64,000 nucleotides of DNA from contig NZ_NISY01000005.1 of the NCBI RefSeq assembly GCF_007595705.1, positions 422,981 through 486,980 of the forward strand, in the 5' to 3' direction. Below, piece by piece: positions 58,658-64,000 of the stretch (its first letter is position 1; every line of letters begins with the position of its first letter). Under the pieces are notes generated by a model. It was not told the DNA's origin. It worked only from the letters and a program-made list of their open reading frames with translations, and ran no database searches. This DNA comes from Streptomyces sp. SAJ15 (GTDB lineage Bacteria; Actinomycetota; Actinomycetes; Streptomycetales; Streptomycetaceae). The translations under genes were made by a program, and so were the position numbers.

Positions 58658-59542
58658 GTGGACGACAGCACATCGCAGGCGCGACAGCGCGGCATCCTGG
58701 CCCTGGTGGCCGCGTTAGCGGTCTTCGCCGTTCTGATCCTGCCGCAGGTGGTGGAGGACAAGGACGGCAAGACGGGCCTCACGGGAGCGGGCAGAACGCC
58801 CACCGCCACGCCCGGTCTGCCGAACCTCCCGAACCTGCCGGACCTGCCCCAGCCGCCGAGCCTGCCCGGCCTTCCGACTCCGGGGGCCACCGCCGGCGGC
58901 TCCGGCTCCTCCTCCGGCGGGTGGACGGATCCCACGGGGGGCGGCTCGGGCGGCTCGGGCGGTGGGACGGGCGGAGCGACCGGCGGCGGTGCGGTCCGTA
59001 CCCGGGAGCCGTCCGCGCCCACCCGCGCCCCTGACCCGACAGCCGAGGCGTTCCGCGCGGTGCGGCCCGGCGACTGCCTCGCCGTGTACGACACCGGTCA
59101 CGGCGAGTGGAGCACCCGCAGCCCCTACCGGGTGGGGTGCGGCTCGGGCAACGCCACGGTCTTCGTCACCGCCGTACGCTCCAGCGCGGCGTCCTGCCCC
59201 GGCGGAGCGGGGCAGAGCTACTGGTCGTACACGTCCGGGGGAAGCACCACCGCGCTCTGCCTCAACCGTCAGTTCCAGGTGGGCTACTGCCTGCTGGCGG
59301 AACAGTCGGGCAGCGGCTCCGCCGCGCGGATGAACGCGGGGCTGATGACCGCGGTGGACTGCGACGCCGACAAGGTCCCGTCGAAGTACAACCAGATCCT
59401 GCACATCACCGGCGTCTACCGGGCCCCGTCCCACCCGTCCTCCACCAGCTGCGCCCGCGCCCAGGGCGATCAGACGTACTACTGGTACTGGATGGTGAAC
59501 GGCGGCAGAACCCTGCTGTGCACGATGGTCTACCGGGGCTGA
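58658..59542 (+). CDS. Membrane-anchored protein with Pro/Gly linker and cysteine-rich external domain (LppU-like)
   Basis: 294 residues from GTG 58658. A short cytosolic start is followed by one membrane helix (RGILALVAALAVFAVLILP, about 11-29). A 90-residue Pro/Leu- then Gly/Ser-rich spacer follows (PNLPNLPDLPQPP, GGGSGGSGGGTGG). The C-terminal 155 residues form a compact domain with about eight Cys (DCLAV, VGCGSGN, SCPGG, LCLNRQ, YCLLAE, DCDADK, SCARA, LLCTM), probably disulfide-linked outside the cell. It resembles the LppU/SCO3897-type proteins of streptomycetes; their role is unknown. Confidence 0.75.
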   Translation: MDDSTSQARQRGILALVAALAVFAVLILPQVVEDKDGKTGLTGAGRTPTATPGLPNLPNLPDLPQPPSLPGLPTPGATAGGSGSSSGGWTDPTGGGSGGSGGGTGGATGGGAVRTREPSAPTRAPDPTAEAFRAVRPGDCLAVYDTGHGEWSTRSPYRVGCGSGNATVFVTAVRSSAASCPGGAGQSYWSYTSGGSTTALCLNRQFQVGYCLLAEQSGSGSAARMNAGLMTAVDCDADKVPSKYNQILHITGVYRAPSHPSSTSCARAQGDQTYYWYWMVNGGRTLLCTMVYRG

Positions 59543-59644
59543 CCACGGCTGACGGACCCGGCGCCGGGCGGCCGGCGACGCAGCGCGGCCGAAAGCGGCA
59601 GCGCGGCAGAGGGCGGCAGCGCGACCGACGGACCGCCCGCCCGC

Positions 59645-60142
59645 TCAGCGCGTCGCCGCGCGGACGATCCCCCCGCAGAACGCGAGCAGCAGCAGGAACA
59701 CGAACTCGCCGGGCGCGGCGGTGTACGGGAGCAGGGCCACGGCGCCCACCACGCAGTACACGGCGGCGGCGACGGAGATCACCCTCTGCACCTGGTGCGG
59801 GCCGTTCCGGTTGAGCCGCACGACCAGGGCCATGAAGACGGCCGCCCACAGGGCGGCCCGCGGCTGGTCGAAGGAGATGGCCTCGAACAGCTCGGAGACG
59901 TCCCGGTACCAGCCCGTCTCCGCCAGCGCCCGGGCCCGGTCCGCCATGTCCTTCAGATAGCTCCTCGAGGCCAGCGACGCCGCGCTCGCCCCGTCGAGAT
60001 CGGCCCGCACCCACTCGGCGACCATCAGGATCGCCATGCCCAGCGCGTGGCAGAACCCCGACCCCGTGCCCACGGTCGCCCTGCGCGCCGCCTCGTCCGC
60101 CGCCGACGTGAACCCGTCCGCGGCGCCCGCCCCCGTACTCAT
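59645..60142 (-). CDS. Hypothetical membrane protein, 165 residues
   Basis: Start ATG 60142. The N-terminal half is helical and amphipathic (SFKD-type pattern: RSYLKDMADRARALAETGWYRDVSELFEAI). The C-terminal half has three hydrophobic segments (AALWAAVFMALVVRL, VISVAAAVYCVVGAVALLPY, FVFLLLLAFCGGIV). Not recognised. Divergent from the secreted HAD-like gene across about 100 bases. Confidence 0.7.
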   Translation of the reverse strand: MSTGAGAADGFTSAADEAARRATVGTGSGFCHALGMAILMVAEWVRADLDGASAASLASRSYLKDMADRARALAETGWYRDVSELFEAISFDQPRAALWAAVFMALVVRLNRNGPHQVQRVISVAAAVYCVVGAVALLPYTAAPGEFVFLLLLAFCGGIVRAATR

Positions 60143-60245
60143 GCGTCCCCCTTTGCCTCGTCCCCTATGTGTTGCCCATGATGCTGCCCTGTCAACTCGC
60201 GTCGCGCCTATGCGAGTTGTCTCTCTCCCAGGGAAGGGCGTACTC

Positions 60246-60872
60246 ATGAACGTGCTCACGAAGAGGACATCCGCTCGGAGGCTCATCCGGCTGCTGCTCA
60301 CCCTCGGCGCGGTGACGGCCGTGACCGTGCCGGCCGCGGCCGCGGGGGCCGCCGAGAGCGGGCCGGACGAGGGGGCGCGGCAGGCTCGCGGCGGCGGGTG
60401 TGTGGTGGCCTACTTCGACCTCGGCGAGACACTGGTGCACTCGGCCGCGGACGGGAGCATGCGGTACGCGCCGGGAGCCGCCGAGCACCTGCGCGCGCTG
60501 CGCGCCCGGCACATCCCCGTCGGCCTCATCACCAACGTCCCGTCCTCCTGGGGCTCCACCGACGCGGAACGCGCCGCCGCGCTGCGGAAGGTCGTCGACG
60601 AGGAGTGGACCGACTCCGCCCCGTTCGCCTGGTCGGACTTCGACGACCGGATCCTCACCCCGCGGACCGAGGCGGAGCGCAAGCCCGCGCCCGTCCTGTG
60701 GGAGCGGGCCAGGGAGGCGGCGGGCGACTGCCGGGTGGTGTTCCAGGGGGAGAACGCCGAGGAGGTGCGCACGGCCGGCTCCCTCGGCTACGTCGCCTAC
60801 CAGGTGGCGCGGGCCCACCGCCCGGCCTACCTGCCGCCCCGGCTGATCGCCCTGCTCGCGCACCTGCCGTAG
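60246..60872 (+). CDS. Secreted HAD-fold protein
   Basis: 208 residues from ATG 60246. Signal peptide about residues 1-35 (RLIRLLLTLGAVTAVTVPAAAAGAAE). The HAD core follows: motif I YFDLGETLVHS, motif II in IPVGLITNVPSS, Lys in RTEAERKPAPVLWERA, and motif IV-like CRVVFQGENAEEVRTA. The second Asp of the usual DxD in motif I is Gly (DLGE), and motif IV has Glu/Asn in place of two Asp. Phosphatase activity is therefore uncertain and the protein may only bind. An exported HAD protein is uncommon. Confidence 0.75.
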   Translation: MNVLTKRTSARRLIRLLLTLGAVTAVTVPAAAAGAAESGPDEGARQARGGGCVVAYFDLGETLVHSAADGSMRYAPGAAEHLRALRARHIPVGLITNVPSSWGSTDAERAAALRKVVDEEWTDSAPFAWSDFDDRILTPRTEAERKPAPVLWERAREAAGDCRVVFQGENAEEVRTAGSLGYVAYQVARAHRPAYLPPRLIALLAHLP

Positions 60873-60876
60873 GGAA

Positions 60877-60928
60877 GGGCGGCCGCCGGCCCGGCGGGGC
60901 TGGGGCGGCCGCCGGCCCGGCGGGGCTG
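60877..60928. repeat. 26-bp perfect tandem duplication between convergent genes
   Basis: The unit starts GGGCGGCCGCCGGCCCGG and ends CGGGGCTG. It occurs at 60877-60902 and 60903-60928 without a difference, and a diverged third piece follows up to 60951. Each unit can fold (GGCCGCC with GGCGGCC-type arms), so it may act as the terminator region for the HAD and nadE genes. Confidence 0.8.
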
Positions 60929-60951
60929 ACGGCCGCCTTCGGCGGGCCGGC

Positions 60952-61782
60952 TCAGGGGGCGATCGGCAGCTGTCGCTTGTGCTCGGTGAGCCGGTAACGG
61001 CGGACGATGGCGGCGAAGGCGGCCTCGTCGACCGGCTTGCCCTCCAGGAAGTCGTCGATGTCGTCGTAGCTGACGCCGAGCGCGTCCTCGTCGGGCTTGC
61101 CCGGGTCCAGCGTCTCCAGGTCCGCGGTCGGAGTCTTCTCGATCAGCGTGACCGGCGCCCCCAGGGCCCGCGACACGGCGCGTACCCGCCGCTTGGTGAG
61201 GCCGGTGAGCGGAACCACGTCGGCCGCGCCGTCGCCGAACTTGGTGAAGAAGCCGGAGACCGCCTCGGCGGCGTGGTCGGTGCCCACCACGAGGCCCTCG
61301 TGCGCGCCCGCGACCGCGTACTGCGCGATCATGCGCTGCCGGGCCTTGATGTTGCCGTGCACGAAGTCCTGGTGGTGCGCGTCGCGGAAGACCGTGCCGC
61401 CGGCCAGGGCCGCCTCCAGCGCGGCGTCGCTGGCGGGCTTCACGTCGACGGTCAGGACCCGGTCGGCCCGGATGAACTCCAGCGCCAGCTGCGCGTCCTT
61501 CTCGTCGGCCTGGGTGCCGTACGGCAGCCGCATCGCGAAGAACGTCGCCTCCCGCCCGGTGGCGCGGACCCGCTCGACCGCGAGCTGGCACAGCCGGCCC
61601 GCGGTCGTGGAGTCCACCCCGCCGCTGATGCCCAGCACCAGCGAGCGCAGCCCCGTGGAGATCAGCTGGTCGGCGAGGAAGCCCACCCGGCGCTCGATCT
61701 CCTGCTGTGCGTCGAAGGACGCGCTCACCTGGAGATCACGAGCGATCTCCTGCTGGAGGGGTATGGACGCCAGGTCGGTCAC
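60952..61782 (-). CDS. nadE: NH3-dependent NAD+ synthetase
   Basis: 276 residues from GTG 61782 (GAGGAG 5 bases upstream). The N-type PP-loop is SLVLGISGGVDSTTAGRL. Further conserved regions are FFAMRLPYGTQADEKDAQLAL, QDFVHGNIKARQRMIAQYAVAG and VVGTDHAAEAVSGFFTKFGDGAADVVPL. It lacks the glutaminase (nitrilase) domain, so it uses ammonia. It amidates deamido-NAD in the last step of NAD synthesis. At 276 residues it equals the E. coli NadE length. Confidence 0.95.
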   Translation of the reverse strand: MTDLASIPLQQEIARDLQVSASFDAQQEIERRVGFLADQLISTGLRSLVLGISGGVDSTTAGRLCQLAVERVRATGREATFFAMRLPYGTQADEKDAQLALEFIRADRVLTVDVKPASDAALEAALAGGTVFRDAHHQDFVHGNIKARQRMIAQYAVAGAHEGLVVGTDHAAEAVSGFFTKFGDGAADVVPLTGLTKRRVRAVSRALGAPVTLIEKTPTADLETLDPGKPDEDALGVSYDDIDDFLEGKPVDEAAFAAIVRRYRLTEHKRQLPIAP

Positions 61783-62088
61783 GGTTGCTCCTCGGTCGGG
61801 CCTCTGGGCAGGGGCGGCACGCGCGCCGCCGGGCCGGGGCCGCGGGCGCGGGTAGCGGACGGAGGCACTCTAAAGGAAGGGCGCCGCTCACCAGTCACGC
61901 AGCCCCGCGAGGGCCATGCCGCGCTCCCGGCGGCGGTCCTCGGCTTCGGCCGGGACGAGGCCGGTCTGGAACCGCCACCGTGCCCCGGTGCGACACCCCT
62001 TGCTCCGGGGGAGGGCCATGTGCTCAGGTAGGCGAGGCATGGTGAGGTGGCGCCCTCCGGGGTGTGCACGGAGGGGGCGCCGGGCTTG

Positions 62089-63618
62089 GTGGGCTCGAAC
62101 CGTACAGCTGTGATCTTGACCGCGCTGGGCCTGGAGTACCGGGCGGTGCGGGAGTACCTGGTCGAGGTGGAAGAAGCTCGTCATGAGACGGGGACGGTCT
62201 TCGAAGTGGGAACACTCGCCGGGACATCGTGGCGGGTCGCCCTGGTGGAGGCGGGTGAGGGCAACCGCTCCGCCGCCGTGGTCACCGAGCAGGCGCGCCA
62301 GCTCTTCTCCCCCGACGCCCTGCTGTTCGTCGGAGTCGCCGGCGCGCTCAAGGACGACGTGGCGTTGGGCGATGTCGTGGTGGCCACACGGGTCGACGCG
62401 TTCCACGGCGGCAAGATGGCCGCCGGCGGTTTTCTGCCACGGCCCGAGGTGTGGTCCGGCTCCCACGCTCTGCTGCAGACGGCCCGGCACGCCCTGCGGG
62501 GCAAGGTCTGGCGCAAGCGGCCGCGCGCCAGGGGGGTGCATGGTCGACCGCGGGTGTTCTTCAAGCCGATCGCCGCCGGAGACGTGGTGCTCAACTCGCC
62601 CCGTTCTCTACTGCGCGAGCGGTTACACGAGCACTACAACGACGTCGTGGCGATCGAGATGGAAAGCGCCGGCATGGCCCACGCCGCGCAGATCGGCGGA
62701 ATGGAAGCCCTGACCATCCGCGGGATCAGCGACCGGGCCGATGGCACCAAGTGCGCCGACGACGACGCCGAGCGCCAGCCTCGTGCCGCGGCGCACGCCG
62801 CCGCGGCCGCCGTCGCCATCCTCCGCCACCACCACCGCCCGGCGCCGCCGCCGTCCGGCGCACCGGTGCCGTCGACGCGCCGACCGCCACGGAGGCGGGC
62901 GGCGTGGCTGGCCAGGATCCTCGCCTCGCCGAAGGTACGGGGCGCCGCGGCCGGTGTCGGCGTCTTCGTCCTCTTGCTGGGGTCGGCGCACTACGCGGGA
63001 TATCTCCCGAACGCCGGAGTCGTGGACCATGGCAAGGACCAGGCCACCGGCACGCCCGGAAACCACTCGACGCCCCTGTCGCAGCCCTCCGACCCCGATG
63101 AGCCACGACCGTCCCCCACCCCGTCACCCCCACCCAGCCCGGCCCCGGATACGTCGCCCTCTGACGTGCCGACGCCCTCCCCCTCCCCCTCGTCGTCCAC
63201 GCCGAGTCCGTCCCCGCCCCCGCCCGAAGATCCGCCCCGGCCCGGGCCCACCGCACCGACCGTGCGGGTGCGCTGGCAGGGCACGCTGTCCCTCTACAGC
63301 AACGGCGCGCCCATGGGCTGGTGGTTGGACAACGCGCCGCCCACCCGGGCGCTGATCGGCGATCTCGGCCTCGAGTGCGACTGCCACCCCGGTGAAGTCG
63401 TCGCCAACGCCATCGCGGCATGGGATGGTCCACAGCAGCCGAGATACCAGCAGTGCTCCGAGATGAGCGGCCAGTTGGCGCGCCGCGCGCTGACCGTCCA
63501 GGTGGGTTCCATGGCCTGCCTCAGAACCCAGAACGGCCGTCTGGGCTACTTCACGGTGACGAGCATGCCAGGCCCCTCGCAGGTGAACGTGGAGGCGACC
63601 GTCTGGGATCGCGGTTGA
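62089..63618 (+). CDS. Membrane-anchored MTA/SAH-nucleosidase-like protein with external C-terminal domain
   Basis: 509 residues from GTG 62089 (GGAGGGGG about 12 bases upstream); GTG 62047 is an in-frame alternative. The N-terminal domain (about 1-260) has the PNP/MTAN fold: VILTALGLEYRAVREYL carries the first catalytic Glu, LLFVGVAGALKDDVALGDVVVATRVDAFHGGK forms the core, VVAIEMESAGMAHAA binds the nucleoside, and TIRGISDRADG holds the catalytic Asp. An insert at about 145-165 is basic. A basic linker is followed by one membrane helix (RGAAAGVGVFVLLLGSAHYAG, about 285-305) and a Pro/Ser spacer. The external domain of about 115 residues has Cys motifs (LECDCHP, QQCSEM, MACLRT). Such nucleosidase domains occur in bacterial conflict and signalling proteins. 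The 306-base gap before it holds no confident gene. Confidence 0.85.
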   Translation: MGSNRTAVILTALGLEYRAVREYLVEVEEARHETGTVFEVGTLAGTSWRVALVEAGEGNRSAAVVTEQARQLFSPDALLFVGVAGALKDDVALGDVVVATRVDAFHGGKMAAGGFLPRPEVWSGSHALLQTARHALRGKVWRKRPRARGVHGRPRVFFKPIAAGDVVLNSPRSLLRERLHEHYNDVVAIEMESAGMAHAAQIGGMEALTIRGISDRADGTKCADDDAERQPRAAAHAAAAAVAILRHHHRPAPPPSGAPVPSTRRPPRRRAAWLARILASPKVRGAAAGVGVFVLLLGSAHYAGYLPNAGVVDHGKDQATGTPGNHSTPLSQPSDPDEPRPSPTPSPPPSPAPDTSPSDVPTPSPSPSSSTPSPSPPPPEDPPRPGPTAPTVRVRWQGTLSLYSNGAPMGWWLDNAPPTRALIGDLGLECDCHPGEVVANAIAAWDGPQQPRYQQCSEMSGQLARRALTVQVGSMACLRTQNGRLGYFTVTSMPGPSQVNVEATVWDRG

Positions 63619-63681
63619 GGACGCCAGCCGCGAGGGAGGGCTCCGGTGAGGAATTCGTAACGCCGACGCTCTGAACGCGAA

Positions 63682-63711
63682 AAAGCCCCGCACCTTACGG
63701 TGCGGGGCTTT
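63682..63711. terminator. rRNA operon terminator
   Basis: AAAGCCCCGCACC and GGTGCGGGGCTTT form a perfect 13-bp stem with a 4-base loop. Read on the minus strand the stem is followed by a T-run (CTTTTTCG), placing it just downstream of 5S rRNA. It may also stop plus-strand transcription from the nucleosidase gene. Confidence 0.9.
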
Positions 63712-63721
63712 CCCCAATGAT

Positions 63722-63841
63722 TGTTCGGCGGCGTCCTACTCTCCCACAGGGTCCCCCCTGCAGTACCATCGGCGCTGAAAGGCTTAGCTTCCGGGTTCGG
63801 TATGTAACCGGGCGTTTCCCTAACGCTATAACCACCGAAAC
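63722..63841 (-). rRNA. rrf: 5S ribosomal RNA
   Basis: Read on the minus strand it starts GTTTCGGTGG, contains ACGCCCGGTTACATACCGAA and GGAAGCTAAGCC, and ends GGACGCCGCCGAAC. The length is about 120 bases, as for Streptomyces 5S. The 5' and 3' ends can pair (GTTCGGCGGC with its partner). End positions are by comparison with known actinobacterial 5S and may shift by two or three bases. Confidence 0.97.
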
Positions 63842-63910
63842 ACTATAAAACACAACAACCGGACATACCTGGTTGTGGCTTCAGAACCAACACAGTGGAC
63901 GCGAGCAACC

Positions 63911-64000
63911 GAGGACAAGCCCTCGGCCTATTAGTACCGGTCAACTCCACCAGTTACCTGGCTTCCATATCCGGCCTATCAACCCAGTCGTCTACTGGGA
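63911..64000 (-). rRNA. rrl: 23S ribosomal RNA, 3' end only (continues beyond the window)
   Basis: On the minus strand the segment reads from TCCCAGTAGACGACTGGG through GGTACTAATAGGCCGAGGGC to TTGTCC, the conserved 3' end of actinobacterial 23S rRNA. The spacer to 5S (63842-63910) contains ACAACC / GGTTGT arms suitable for processing. The rest of the rrn operon lies outside to the right. Confidence 0.96.

Noticed and set aside
61888..62046. Minus-strand frame ending in GMALAGLRDW between nadE and the nucleosidase gene
   Set aside because: The possible starts lack a good RBS, the peptide is only about 40-50 residues before it overlaps the nucleosidase gene in antisense, and no family is recognised.
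1..64000. tRNA genes, transposases, integrases or attachment sites
   Set aside because: None was recognised on either strand. The CRISPR region shows no flanking direct repeats that would mark it as a discrete mobile island.

Overview
The window is high-GC actinobacterial chromosome. Almost every real gene has a strongly GC-biased third codon position, GTG starts are frequent, and four-base start/stop overlaps are common. The gene content (four SpoIIE-type PP2C phosphatases, an MmyB-like XRE regulator, a Streptomyces-type secreted phospholipase D, a DUF4429/SHOCT protein, Cas3-Cse1 fusion) points to Streptomyces or a close relative. The right end holds a 5S rRNA and the 3' end of a 23S rRNA, both on the minus strand, so the window abuts an rrn operon and is chromosomal.

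Layout. 1-6.6 kb: a truncated sensor phosphatase, then a three-gene sugar-type ABC importer (double ATPase, permease, lipoprotein binding protein). 6.6-18.3 kb: a complete type I-E CRISPR-Cas locus on the plus strand. Its order is a regulatory upstream region with two degenerate CRISPR repeats, cas3-cse1 (one fused gene), cse2, cas7e, cas5e, cas6e, cas1, cas2, a leader, and an array of 20 recognisable repeats that decays at the leader-distal end. 18.3-29 kb: a cysteine-less isochorismatase-like protein, an SDR, a photolyase, an NAD-binding/DUF2867 protein, an AAA+ ATPase/TPR pair, an aldo/keto reductase and dihydroxyacetone kinase. 29-36 kb: an MmyB-like regulator, a divergent LysG/LysE-type regulator-exporter pair, a PatB/MalY-like C-S lyase, a membrane PP2C phosphatase, a glyoxalase-fold protein and a SUKH-like protein. 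36-45.5 kb: phospholipase D, a 25-residue bL37-like ribosomal protein, a DUF4396 membrane protein, a split transketolase behind a MerR-like operator, a lipid/diacylglycerol-kinase-like protein, PPK2, and a divergent XRE regulator/quinone-reductase-like pair. 45.5-63.6 kb: a stand-alone MurG paralogue, a divergent TetR/FMN-reductase pair with a nested dyad, an intracellular staphylococcal-nuclease-like protein, a subtilisin, two more PP2C phosphatases, several unknown secreted or membrane proteins, NAD synthetase, and a membrane-anchored MTA/SAH-nucleosidase-like protein.

The most interesting signals are these. (1) Upstream of the cas operon there is a miniature repeat-spacer-repeat unit. The first nine spacer bases recur, next to an AAC trinucleotide, in the AT-rich region just downstream, where a promoter is plausible. 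This is the architecture expected of a Cas-regulating crRNA-like RNA. (2) The Cas3-Cse1 fusion carries a proline linker and an apparent relic of the old gene boundary. (3) The nucleosidase receptor has a cytosolic enzyme domain, one membrane helix and an unknown external domain. All functional statements are read from sequence motifs; no database search was possible.
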